This document shows, piece by piece, positions 1 through 6,887 of a stretch of 40,031 bases of DNA. The DNA is from DASYRM01 sp036004405 (GTDB lineage: Bacteria; Acidobacteriota; Vicinamibacteria; Vicinamibacterales; UBA2999): assembly GCA_036004405.1 (NCBI GenBank), contig DASYRM010000225.1:1-40031 (forward strand), read 5' to 3'. A program made the translations under genes and the position numbers. A model generated the notes under the pieces. That model did no database searches. It worked only from the letters and a program-made list of their open reading frames with translations, and was not told the DNA's origin. Position 1 is the stretch's first letter; every line of letters starts with the position of its first letter.

Positions 1-570
1 CAGCGTCTGCTCCTTCAGGAAGTCCTTGCCTTCGGACCGGAAGGATACGTAGTCGTCCTGCGCCTGCACGTAGTCGATCTTGTCCACCGGACTGACGTGC
101 ACGCGCGGGCCGTCCCGCACGAGCACGCGATGCGCGCGCCCCTCCTGCGGCCTCGCCGCGGCGATGGCGCCGGGCGACGCGGTTCGTTCGCCGCGGCCGA
201 GCCGCTCGCGCACGCGGACCAGCGCTTCGCTCAGGCGTTCGGCGCTGATCGGTTTGAGCAGGTAGTCCACCGCGTGCACTTCGAACGCGCGCAGCGCGTA
301 CTGGTCGTACGCGGTCGTGAAGACGACCGCGACGTCGCGGCCCACCAGGTCCAGCACTTCGAACCCGTCCAGTTTCGGCATCTGGACGTCGAGCAGCAGC
401 AGGTCGGGCGTGAGCTCGGACACGGCCTTGACCGCTTCGAAGCCGTTGGCGCACTGCGCCACCACTTCGACGTTCGCCTCGGCGGCGAGGAACTCGGCGA
501 GCACCGCGCGCGCCAGCGGCTCGTCGTCCACGATCACAATCCGTAGCGGAATGGAAGACGGCTCAGGCAT
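1..570 (-). CDS. LytTR-family response regulator (C-terminus beyond window)
   Basis: This is the cytoplasmic output half of a two-component system. The visible 190 residues begin MPEPSSIPLRIVIVDDEPLA. They form a receiver domain (about 10-125) with the acidic pair D15/D16, phosphoacceptor D61 in LLLLDVQMPK and the conserved lysine in DYLLKPIS (K107). After a linker, the start of a LytTR DNA-binding domain follows (from about 148; KIDYVQAQDDYV). The reading frame is open to base 1, so the end of the LytTR domain lies outside. The start codon ATG (570-568) overlaps the end of the upstream kinase gene by 8 bases, so translation is probably coupled. The kinase next door is the likely partner. The family assignment is firm; the regulated genes are unknown. 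Confidence 0.93.
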   Translation of the reverse strand, partial: MPEPSSIPLRIVIVDDEPLARAVLAEFLAAEANVEVVAQCANGFEAVKAVSELTPDLLLLDVQMPKLDGFEVLDLVGRDVAVVFTTAYDQYALRAFEVHAVDYLLKPISAERLSEALVRVRERLGRGERTASPGAIAAARPQEGRAHRVLVRDGPRVHVSPVDKIDYVQAQDDYVSFRSEGKDFLKEQTL

Positions 571-1621
571 CGGGAGTCGATGGCAGGTCGATGGCGACCC
601 GGAATGACGTGGGGCTGGCGACCGCATCCATGCGGGCGGCGCCCCCGAAGACGATGGCCAATCGTTTGCGCACGTTCTCCAACCCCACGCCGCCGCGCGC
701 CCGCGGCATGGCGTCGGGGTCGCGCGGGTTTTCCACGGCAATTGCCAGGCGATCGCCGTGCCGCACGACGTCGAGACGGATGGTGCCGCCGTCAATCAGC
801 CCGGCAATGCCGTGCCCGACCGCGTTTTCGAGCAGCGGCTGCAGCACGAGCGGCGGCACCTGACACTCGAGCGCGGTCTCGTCGATCGACCGCTCGACCT
901 GCAGCCGTGCCCCGAATCGTACCTGTTCGATGCTCAGGAACTTGTCCACGAGCGTCAGTTCTTCAGCCAGGGGGATGCGTTCCTGCATGCTCACCCGCAA
1001 TGTCGTGCGCAGGAACTCCGCGAGCAGCAGGCACATGCGGCGCGCGGCCGCCGCGTCGCTGCCGGTGAGCGCGCTGATCGAGTTGAGGCTGTTGTAGAGG
1101 AAATGCGGATTGACCTGCGCGCGAAGGGCGCGCAGCTCGGCGTCGCGCGTCAACACCTGCAGCTCGAGCTGCTGGCGCTCCGCGGTGCGGAACGCCTCGA
1201 AGGCGAGCACGACGTAGTGCACCGACAGGACCAGCAGAAAGAGCATCACGGCGACGGCGAACAGGAAGGGGACCTCGCCGCGGAAGCGACGGGTAATCGA
1301 CGCCAGATCGGGCATCGACTCGAGGGTGCCGAGCCAGACTTCGTTCAGGATCAGCCACAGCACGCCGGCCACCGACGCCGCCACGGCCGACGCGGTCAGC
1401 ACCCCCGTCACGCCGCTGGTGGTGAGCGGCATCGCGCGGCACACGTAGAACGCCGACAGGCAGACGAAGGAGTAGACGAGCAGCGGCGGGAGTACCTGGA
1501 CGAGCGATTCCGCCCAGCCCAGCCCCTGCCGGGTGAGCACCACGCCCTCCAGCACTCCGATAGCGCACCAGAGGGCCAGGTAGGCGGCCAGGCGCTCGAG
1601 GCGCGCGAGGATCGGGTGCAT
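563..1621 (-). CDS. LytS/YehU-type sensor histidine kinase
   Basis: This 352-residue inner-membrane sensor kinase has four predicted membrane segments in the first 140 residues (about 12-30, 42-60, 72-95 and 117-140). A short coiled linker follows, then a His_kinase (PF06580-type) domain with the phosphoacceptor motif QVNPHFLYNSLNSI (His at about 173). The HATPase domain has PPLVLQPLLENAVGHGI as its N-box and GGVGLENVRKRL as its G-box. It is expected to autophosphorylate and transfer phosphate to the LytTR regulator encoded immediately downstream, with which it overlaps by 8 bases. It lies 16 bases after a LiaF-like gene, which suggests that the membrane proteins upstream modulate this kinase. 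No periplasmic sensor domain of appreciable size is present. Confidence 0.93.
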   Translation of the reverse strand: MHPILARLERLAAYLALWCAIGVLEGVVLTRQGLGWAESLVQVLPPLLVYSFVCLSAFYVCRAMPLTTSGVTGVLTASAVAASVAGVLWLILNEVWLGTLESMPDLASITRRFRGEVPFLFAVAVMLFLLVLSVHYVVLAFEAFRTAERQQLELQVLTRDAELRALRAQVNPHFLYNSLNSISALTGSDAAAARRMCLLLAEFLRTTLRVSMQERIPLAEELTLVDKFLSIEQVRFGARLQVERSIDETALECQVPPLVLQPLLENAVGHGIAGLIDGGTIRLDVVRHGDRLAIAVENPRDPDAMPRARGGVGLENVRKRLAIVFGGAARMDAVASPTSFRVAIDLPSTPDA

Positions 1622-1637
1622 TGGGGATCGCGAGATC

Positions 1638-2375
1638 CTAGCTCTTGATCTCGATGCCGCCCATCATGAGCAGCCCGCGAAGCACCAGGCGCGGCGCCGG
1701 CTTGCCCCCGGTGCTCTCGATGGCTCCGGGCAGCGGCGCCAGGCGCTTGTCGTCGATGCCTCCCATGATGGGGACGATCGGCGTGGCCACCGTCCAGGAC
1801 GCCGGCACGAGGATCTCGCCTCCACCCATCGCGGTGAAGATGTCGATGACGGCCTCCTCACCGGGAGGGATGACAGCCTGGCGCAGATCGATCTGGTAGC
1901 CGCCCATGAAGGCCGTCACCTCGCCGCCGCGGAATCGCGGGGAGAGGCTGCTGCGCTTGGAGCCGCCCAGGACCGCGAAGATGTTCAGCGTGTCGTCCGT
2001 GCCGGTGCCGGCCTCCGCGCGGTCGCGCTGCCGCATCGCCTGCAGCACGAGCGCCGAGCCGATGCCGACGAGAACCAGCGGCCAGAACAGCTGCCAAAAC
2101 CCGACGCGGAGGATCCCGAGCGAGTTCAACAGCAGCCAGCCGCCGATGATCATCACGAGGACGCCGTTGGCCCCGCTCCCGACGTGGCGCGTCTGCCTGT
2201 AGATCAGTGCGCCGACCGCGACGATGACCGCCGGCCACCACCGCAGCACCTGATCGGCGATGACCAGGTTGAGCCGATCCATCACCAGAACGACGCCGAA
2301 GAGCGCGATCGCCAGGCCCACGAGCAGCCGCGGCGTCAGGAGGCCGCTGCCGCGTTCAATGTTTCCGTTCACCAT
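1638..2375 (-). CDS. LiaF-like membrane protein (second copy)
   Basis: This 245-residue protein has four hydrophobic segments in the N-terminal half (about 15-32, 45-58, 70-88 and 92-112; for example LLVGLAIALFGVVLVMD). The C-terminal half is soluble and beta-rich, with repeated short phrases such as FMGGYQIDLR, TAMGGGEILVP and PIMGGIDD. This matches the LiaF architecture (membrane region plus C-terminal PF09922-like domain). In Firmicutes LiaF represses a LiaS-type kinase; here a LytS-type kinase follows 16 bases downstream, so an analogous role is inferred. A GGGGAG sequence precedes the ATG at 2375 by 9 bases. It is homologous to the upstream gene at 2391-3299, so this is a tandem duplication. 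Confidence 0.85.
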   Translation of the reverse strand: MVNGNIERGSGLLTPRLLVGLAIALFGVVLVMDRLNLVIADQVLRWWPAVIVAVGALIYRQTRHVGSGANGVLVMIIGGWLLLNSLGILRVGFWQLFWPLVLVGIGSALVLQAMRQRDRAEAGTGTDDTLNIFAVLGGSKRSSLSPRFRGGEVTAFMGGYQIDLRQAVIPPGEEAVIDIFTAMGGGEILVPASWTVATPIVPIMGGIDDKRLAPLPGAIESTGGKPAPRLVLRGLLMMGGIEIKS

Positions 2376-2390
2376 CGACTCGCTCCCCGC

Positions 2391-3299
2391 CTACCGGATG
2401 GTCAGACGGCCCATGATGACCGCTCCGCGCAGCACCAGTCGCGGTGCCGGGCCTTCGGCGGTGGTCTCATCCGGCTTCGGCCGATCGTCCTGCACGCCGC
2501 CCATCGCCGAGATGGCGCCGGTATCGACCGTCCACGTCGGCGGCACGCGCATGACCACCGCGCCCATCATGGAGAACACCTTGACCGACGCGCTCGCCCC
2601 GGGTGCCATCTTGGCGTCGCGAAGGTCGATGTCCGAGCGGCCCATCACGTTGGTGATGTTGGCGCCTTGAAACGCCGTGGCGCGGCTGACGTGATCGGAT
2701 CGGCCCATCACCGACACGACCTGCAGGCGGTCGGACGTCGTCTCGGTGAAACCGGCCACCCGGGCCGCCCCGTCCCGGAACGTACGACCGCCGGACATCT
2801 GGAAGCCGACGAAGATCGCGATCCAGATGCCGAGCACGGCCAGCGGCGTCAGCGACCGGTGGTGCCGGCGCATCCGTTTCCACTCACGCCGATCCCAAGG
2901 CTGCGCCGGTTGGCCTGGCTGGCCCGGCTGACCGGCCAGGCTGGGCATCTCCGGCATGGACCACCGGCGGCGGCGCCCGCCGTTGAACGCGATGATGAGG
3001 CCGATGGCGATCACGAGCAGCGGCCACGAGTCCTCCCACGCGAACCAGCCGGCGTCCGAGACGAGAAGCCAGGCGGCGGCGGTCATGAAGACCAGCCCTT
3101 CCTTCGGCTCTCCGGGCGGCGTCTGGACGAAGCGGGCCAGGCCGATGCCGCCGAGGATGACCGGCCACAGCGACCACATGCCGCCCCACTGGATGACACC
3201 GGAGCGCTCGAGCGCGATCCAGAGGCCCACCAGCACCAGCATGGCGCCGACGACCAGGTTGCCCTTGCGCGGTTCCATCTCGTTCATCACAGGCTCCAT
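2391..3299 (-). CDS. LiaF-like membrane protein (first copy)
   Basis: This 302-residue paralogue of the next gene has hydrophobic segments near residues 14-32, 40-58, 65-82 and 85-97. A charged, Pro/Gly/Gln-rich linker (PGQPGQPGQPAQPWDRREWKR) and a fifth hydrophobic stretch (LAVLGIWIAIFVGF) follow. The C-terminal domain has the LiaF-like phrases VMGRSDHV, VMGRSDIDLRDA, SMMGAVVMRVPP and SAMGGVQDD. It is probably an inner-membrane sensor or repressor in envelope-stress signalling. The ATG at 3299 shares its A with the stop codon of the small upstream gene (TGATG), so translation is likely coupled. A start at an internal Met (residue 5) is also possible. The function in this phylum is inferred from LiaF of Firmicutes. 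Confidence 0.83.
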   Translation of the reverse strand: MEPVMNEMEPRKGNLVVGAMLVLVGLWIALERSGVIQWGGMWSLWPVILGGIGLARFVQTPPGEPKEGLVFMTAAAWLLVSDAGWFAWEDSWPLLVIAIGLIIAFNGGRRRRWSMPEMPSLAGQPGQPGQPAQPWDRREWKRMRRHHRSLTPLAVLGIWIAIFVGFQMSGGRTFRDGAARVAGFTETTSDRLQVVSVMGRSDHVSRATAFQGANITNVMGRSDIDLRDAKMAPGASASVKVFSMMGAVVMRVPPTWTVDTGAISAMGGVQDDRPKPDETTAEGPAPRLVLRGAVIMGRLTIR

Positions 3300-3505
3300 C
3301 AGAGAAGGTTGAGGAGGCGCATCACCAGGTCTTGAAGGGTGGTGAAGGCGAGCCTCGCCAGGCCTTCGAGTTCGTGGCCGCGGACGGCATCGACAACCTC
3401 GAGTGGCCGTGCCAGCAGCAGCCAGATCACGAGTGCCGCCGTCATGGCACTCCCCAGCGCTGCAAACCCCGCCGCCGTCATTGCCGCATTGCGCGTCATC
3501 GTCAT
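3299..3505 (-). CDS. Small single-pass membrane protein, first gene of stress operon
   Basis: This 68-residue protein has one clear hydrophobic helix (about residues 10-32, AAGFAALGSAMTAALVIWLL) and an amphipathic C-terminal half ending LQDLVMRLLNLL. No family is recognised. It is the first gene of the LiaF-like/kinase/regulator operon and is coupled to the next gene by a one-base stop/start overlap (TGATG). That supports it being real despite its size. Its ribosome-binding region consists of a run of eight G (minus strand, 3511-3518) five bases before the ATG. It may be a small regulator of the adjacent membrane proteins; this is inference only. Confidence 0.7.
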   Translation of the reverse strand: MTMTRNAAMTAAGFAALGSAMTAALVIWLLLARPLEVVDAVRGHELEGLARLAFTTLQDLVMRLLNLL

Positions 3506-3510
3506 GTCGT

Positions 3511-3518
3511 CCCCCCCC
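3511..3518 (-). promoter_or_regulatory. Poly-G(8) tract acting as ribosome-binding region
   Basis: On the minus strand eight consecutive G stand five bases upstream of the ATG at 3505, where a Shine-Dalgarno sequence is expected. An AGGAAGG sequence lies further upstream (about 3524-3530). Homopolymers of this length are prone to slippage. Confidence 0.45.
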
Positions 3519-3572
3519 GATTCCTTCCTGATGTGAAGTTACGAGACCTCGGGGGGGCCCGGAATGGGGTTT

Positions 3573-3630
3573 CGGCGAATGGCGGCCACATCCCGGCGAA
3601 TGGCGGCTGCCAGGGGGCCGCCATTCGCCG
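3573..3630. repeat. Two direct plus one inverted copy of a 14-bp unit
   Basis: CGGCGAATGGCGGC occurs at 3573-3586 and again at 3594-3607. It is followed by its exact reverse complement at 3617-3630. The second and third copies form a perfect 14-bp stem with a 9-base loop. It lies in the 176-bp gap downstream of the secreted-protein operon (which ends at 3682) and upstream of the stress operon (starting at 3505). It could serve as a terminator for the first and as an insulating or regulatory element for the second. No run of T follows the stem, so it is not a typical intrinsic terminator. Confidence 0.75.
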
Positions 3631-3645
3631 GACGGCGGGTGAGGC

Positions 3646-3661
3646 GGGTAGGGCGGGTGGG
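3646..3661 (+). other. Candidate G-quadruplex motif
   Basis: GGGTAGGGCGGGTGGG has four G3 runs with loops of 2, 1 and 1 bases, the pattern expected of a very stable quadruplex. Another G3 run stands at 3637-3639. It sits on the plus strand just beyond the stop codon of the minus-strand gene at 3682, beside the inverted repeat. It could simply reflect base composition. Confidence 0.4.
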
Positions 3662-3681
3662 TAGGCCCGTGGGAAAAGCCG

Positions 3682-4638
3682 TCAGTTCTCGCGGCGCCGC
3701 ACGAAGTTGCCGGCCTGCCCGCAGGCCTCCTTGCAGGGCGGCGGCGGCACGTAGGTGGCGCGGATCTTCTTGCGGTACTCGGGGTACAGCGTCTCCCGAT
3801 ACCCGAGGACGGCCTCGCGCGGCAGGCTGTAGAACTTGATGAACTCGTCGGCGAACGGGTTCTGGTCCGGTGCGAAGTGCGGGACGTCGTCGCCCGGCTC
3901 GCGCCCCTCGTAGCCGGGGACGCACGGCGTGCGGTAGTCGAGCGGGCGCGGCGACAGGCGAAAACTCTTCGACACGATCTCCGGCTCGACCAGGTAGAGC
4001 GGGTCGGTGGCGATCATCAACACGGTCACCACGTCGTCGTGCCGGTAGAACCGCCAGTCGATCGTCGCCTGGTCGCTGAGCGGCACCCCGGTCTTGCGGA
4101 TGAAGCCGCCGACCTTCAGGTGCGTCGTGTGTGCCGCCAACGCGCCGTTTTCCCAGCGGCCGGTGGTGAACCCCTCTTGCGTATGGAGCGCGTATTGGGA
4201 CGGGCGTGGCCGGCCGTCCATCCAGATGGTGAGGCCGTTCCAGTCCTCCCACGAATCGATGGTGTAGGACACCACGCGGTTCGTCGCCGGATCGGTCTGC
4301 GTCGAGACGCGCAGGCCGAACGGGCCCAGCACCACATAGGCGGCGCCCCAGCCCTGGCACTGCCGGTCGATCATCGACTTCTGCGATTCGTCGTAGGCGA
4401 GGGCGCGCGCGCGGCCTTCGTCGGTGAGCGCCAGGCCCAGGTAGTCCACGGGCAGCGAGTCGTTCTGCACGTCCTCGGTGCCGATCGGCCCCCACGACCC
4501 GGTGAAGTCGAACTGGGCCGACGCGCGGCTGGCGCCGAGGAGGACCATCAGCAGGCCGAGGGCGGCGCGGCGTCCGCCTTCGCCAAGGCTTCGGCGGACA
4601 AGGGCTACCAGGTGGATGAGCATGGCGTGGGATCCCAT
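3682..4638 (-). CDS. Secreted protein of the GRWE-motif family
   Basis: This 318-residue exported protein has no assigned biochemical function. The N-terminus carries a signal peptide ending near GASRASAQ. Its n-region (VRRSLGEGGRRAALG) is encoded by a palindromic repeat at 4572-4599. The mature part starts FDFTGSWG. It contains CQGWGAAYVVLGPFG, TIDSWEDWNGLTIWMDGRPRP and GRWENGALAAHTTHLKVGGF, then KTGVPLSDQATIDWRFYRHDD, a layout shared with the three related genes nearby. Conserved cysteines suggest disulphides. The start is ATG 4638, overlapping the upstream gene by 34 bases; Met 6 (4623) is an alternative. It is the last gene of an operon with the related gene at 4605-5375, an MBL protein and a cytochrome. 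Confidence 0.85.
   Translation of the reverse strand: MGSHAMLIHLVALVRRSLGEGGRRAALGLLMVLLGASRASAQFDFTGSWGPIGTEDVQNDSLPVDYLGLALTDEGRARALAYDESQKSMIDRQCQGWGAAYVVLGPFGLRVSTQTDPATNRVVSYTIDSWEDWNGLTIWMDGRPRPSQYALHTQEGFTTGRWENGALAAHTTHLKVGGFIRKTGVPLSDQATIDWRFYRHDDVVTVLMIATDPLYLVEPEIVSKSFRLSPRPLDYRTPCVPGYEGREPGDDVPHFAPDQNPFADEFIKFYSLPREAVLGYRETLYPEYRKKIRATYVPPPPCKEACGQAGNFVRRREN
4572..4599. repeat. Palindromic repeat inside a signal-peptide coding region
   Basis: The arms GTCCGCC and GGCGGAC flank a smaller GCC-AA-GGC palindrome, with TTC spacers on both sides. In one direction it encodes AFAKASADK, in the other SLGEGG. Both phrases are familiar to me as artefact-like peptides recurring in acidobacterial annotations, which suggests a multi-copy genomic repeat. 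Here it is translated as part of the signal peptide of the gene at 3682-4638. Confidence 0.65.
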
Positions 4639-5375
4639 TTCGAGCCGTCAGGCTCCTTCTTGAAATGCGGGCTGGTGACGTACGGCGCGTTCAGGTACAC
4701 CGGGTCATCCACCACGATGTTGACCAGGAGCAGTTGGCCTCCGTCGGGCAGCGGCGCGAGATCGAAGTGCTCCGTCACCGTCGCGCGCTCGCTGTAGGGC
4801 ACACCGTTCTTTCGCAGATATCCGGCGCGCAGGTTCGACGTCACGACCCGGAGGCTGCTGCCGCCCTCCGTGCCGGACGCGCGCTCCCAGCGGGCACTCG
4901 ACTCGCCCTGCCAGCTCGCGGGCACCGCCTTCGCGCCCGCCTTTGCGCCTTCGCGCTTCGGCGCGGCAGGGTTCGCCGCGGCAAACTGAAAGCGCCGGGT
5001 CTGCGTGCCGGCGTCGGTGTCGATGCGGAGCGTGTTGGCGTCCTGCCAGGTGATGTGCAGCCGGCCGGGCACGTTCATGATGGCGGCGGCGCCAAAGGAG
5101 CGGCACTGCAGCCCCGCCTTCTCGTCCGCCGCCGGATCCCACGCGTTGATGAGCGGCAGCGCCGCCGGCGAGGCTGGAATCCGCCGGTACTCCCCCTTCG
5201 CCGGCGTGACCATGCGGTAGCGCCAGTTCTCGGTGACGTAGGACACCCAGTAGCCGGTCAGGTCGATCGGCGCGGAGTCGCGGGCCGACGGCGGTGCCTG
5301 TGCACTCGCCGGCCATGGCTCCAGCGCCCCCGAAGCCACCAGCAGCACGGCGAGGAGAAGGATCGCGCGCTTCAT
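4605..5375 (-). CDS. Secreted protein of the GRWE-motif family
   Basis: This 256-residue exported protein begins MKRAILLLAVLLVASGALEP, a signal peptide with cleavage expected after PASAQA. The mature protein contains IDLTGYWVSYVTENWRYRM, the conserved cysteine region LQCRSFGAAAIMNVPGRL, TWQDANTLRIDTDAGTQ, SLRVVTSNLRAGYLRKNGVP and a final DDPVYLNAPYVTSPHFKKEP. The order matches the neighbouring family members, but the GRWEGD phrase is degenerate (ARWERASG). The ATG at 5375 overlaps the stop of the MBL gene by four bases (ATGA). No enzyme motif is recognised; a role with the adjacent MBL-fold protein and cytochrome is suggested only by linkage. Confidence 0.85.
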   Translation of the reverse strand: MKRAILLLAVLLVASGALEPWPASAQAPPSARDSAPIDLTGYWVSYVTENWRYRMVTPAKGEYRRIPASPAALPLINAWDPAADEKAGLQCRSFGAAAIMNVPGRLHITWQDANTLRIDTDAGTQTRRFQFAAANPAAPKREGAKAGAKAVPASWQGESSARWERASGTEGGSSLRVVTSNLRAGYLRKNGVPYSERATVTEHFDLAPLPDGGQLLLVNIVVDDPVYLNAPYVTSPHFKKEPDGSKWDPTPCSSTW

Positions 5376-6367
5376 CGCTTGACGCTGCCTTCCTTTGCGG
5401 CGGCAAGGCTGCGATAGACGGCTTCCACGAACCGGTCCGTGGTCCACCCGTTGCTGCCGTTCCCATAGCGGCCGGCGTAGCCCTTGGCGGGGGCGGCGGC
5501 TTTCACCTGGTCGAGCGATCGGCCGGCGCTCACGAGATCGCGGACGCGATCGCGAATGATGGTGATCATGTCCCGGTATTCGACCACGTCGTATTGATCG
5601 CCCAGGTGGCCGTGCCCGGGGACGACGATCGTGCCGGCTTCGCGCGCCACAATCGGCACCGACGCGATCGTGAGCTCGCTCAACCGGCTGAGGGCCGCGA
5701 TCTCTCCATCGACGGTGCCGCCGCGTTCGACGTCGATCACGGGGAACTGGCGGGCGTCGAACACGTCGCCGGCCACCACCACGTCCGAGCGGCGGAAGAA
5801 GACGAACGCATCGCTGTCGGTGTGCGCGGCGGGCTGGTGCAGCACCTCGATGCCTTCGCCGTTCAGATACATGGACTTTCGCGAGTAGTGGAACGCCTCG
5901 GTCGGCAAGGCGCCCGCGGAGTAGGCCGGCACCGAGCCGGATGGCGCCGTCATCCGCCGCAGCACGCCTTCGGTGGCGAGGATCGCCGCCACCGGACCCG
6001 AAAACTCCTGGCGCTGCCCGCCGAGACGCGCGGGGCCGAACAGCGTCTCGCCGGCTTTGGACAGCGCTTCGTTGCCGCCCACATGGTCTGCGTCGGGCCC
6101 GGTGTTGATGATGTAGCGAATGGGCTTGGGCGTGATCCGTCTGATGGCAGCCACGATCGCTGGTGCGCTCGCCGCCGCCCCGGCGTCCACGACCACCACG
6201 CCGTCCTCGCCGACCTGCACCGCGACGTTGCCGCCGCCGCCGGCCACGACGAAGAAGTTGTCGCGGACGTTCACCACCTCGACGCCGGTTGGCGCCTGCG
6301 CCGAGGTTGCCACGACCAGCGCCGCACACGTCGCACTGGTGGTCAGGATTCTCATCGCGCTGGTCAT
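5372..6367 (-). CDS. Exported MBL-fold protein with altered zinc ligands
   Basis: This 331-residue metallo-beta-lactamase-fold protein has a signal peptide (cleavage near ATSAQA). The fold is evident from VVVVDAGAAA, the strand before INTGPDADHVGGN, HQPAAHTDSDAFVFF, VVVAGDVFD and VVPGHGHLGD. The usual HxHxDH motif reads G90-P-D92-A-D94-H95, so the first two histidine ligands are Gly and Asp, while Asp94, His95, His182, Asp201 and His252 remain. This would weaken or remove one metal site. It overlaps by four bases with the genes on both sides (ATGA at 6364-6367 and 5372-5375), so it is in one operon with a cytochrome and two secreted proteins. The substrate is unknown. Confidence 0.9.
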   Translation of the reverse strand: MTSAMRILTTSATCAALVVATSAQAPTGVEVVNVRDNFFVVAGGGGNVAVQVGEDGVVVVDAGAAASAPAIVAAIRRITPKPIRYIINTGPDADHVGGNEALSKAGETLFGPARLGGQRQEFSGPVAAILATEGVLRRMTAPSGSVPAYSAGALPTEAFHYSRKSMYLNGEGIEVLHQPAAHTDSDAFVFFRRSDVVVAGDVFDARQFPVIDVERGGTVDGEIAALSRLSELTIASVPIVAREAGTIVVPGHGHLGDQYDVVEYRDMITIIRDRVRDLVSAGRSLDQVKAAAPAKGYAGRYGNGSNGWTTDRFVEAVYRSLAAAKEGSVKR

Positions 6368-6810
6368 TGCATCGCCCCTGCCAGCGCCATGGTCGCCCAG
6401 TTGGTCGCGGCCGCCGAGATGAATTGATCGGGCCCGTGTGGGAACTCGCTGTCGAAGTACGGCTGGATGGGAATGGTGCGCGTGCGGAGCGCGCCCGTCG
6501 GTGGCATCTGCAGCCCGTCCTGGTTCCCCGAGAGACGGACGAACAGGCGGCTCGCGGCGCTGTTGCCCGGCACGATCCGCGCGTTGTTGGCGCCAACGCG
6601 GTTGGGGAGCGAGTCGCGCCGGCGATCGAGCCGGAAGTTGCCGCTCTGCACCGCCTCGCCGTGACAGCCGTAACAGTTGGCGCGCAGCAGCGGCTGGACG
6701 TCGCGGGCGAAATCGACGGGCGCCGGCGCCTGGGCGGACGTTGGTCCCGTCGGCACGACCGCCGTGGCCGCCAGGGCGACGACGAGCATGGCGTGGAGGG
6801 GAACCCGCAT
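6364..6810 (-). CDS. Short c-type cytochrome, probable internal-deletion derivative
   Basis: This 148-residue exported protein has a signal peptide to about residue 27, then a Planctomycete-type cytochrome c domain. The domain has VDFARDVQPLLRANCYGCH (heme motif C46-C49-H50), NFRLDRRRDSL, PGNSAASRLFVRL and QMPPTGAL. After residue 108 the expected helix (typically an EQI..I..WIDQGAEWPD-like phrase) is absent. The sequence jumps to RTIPIQPYFDSEFPHGPDQF and ISAAATNWATMALAG, which I recall as the extreme C-terminus of much longer cytochrome-ankyrin-squalene-cyclase-like proteins in this phylum. This looks like an in-frame loss of the middle. It is first in an operon with the MBL gene (ATGA overlap). 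A TAGAAT box lies 10 bases before the ATG. Confidence 0.75.
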   Translation of the reverse strand: MRVPLHAMLVVALAATAVVPTGPTSAQAPAPVDFARDVQPLLRANCYGCHGEAVQSGNFRLDRRRDSLPNRVGANNARIVPGNSAASRLFVRLSGNQDGLQMPPTGALRTRTIPIQPYFDSEFPHGPDQFISAAATNWATMALAGAMQ

Positions 6811-6820
6811 CAGTGCCGCG

Positions 6821-6826
6821 ATTCTA
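6821..6826 (-). promoter_or_regulatory. -10-like box close to start codon (6810 operon)
   Basis: TAGAAT on the minus strand ends 10 bases before the ATG at 6810, with no Shine-Dalgarno sequence between. Transcription would begin almost at the start codon, so the mRNA may be leaderless. No convincing -35 is seen. Confidence 0.4.
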
Positions 6827-6863
6827 GACCAAGCTGCACCGGAGCGGCCGGCGGTTGATTCGG

Positions 6864-6869
6864 TAAAAT
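6864..6869 (+). promoter_or_regulatory. -10-like box upstream of 6888 gene
   Basis: TAAAAT stands 18 bases before the ATG at 6888 in the 77-bp divergent gap, back to back with the TAGAAT box for the opposite operon. A GGAG at 6876-6879 lies 8 bases before the ATG. Confidence 0.4.
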
Positions 6870-6887
6870 CGGGGCGGAGTCGTGCGC

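Noticed and set aside
5375..6596. Continuous upstream extension of the secreted-protein frame (663 codons in total, starting at 6596)
   Set aside because: The extension overlaps the MBL and cytochrome genes. A clear signal peptide and ATGA overlap place the start at 5375.
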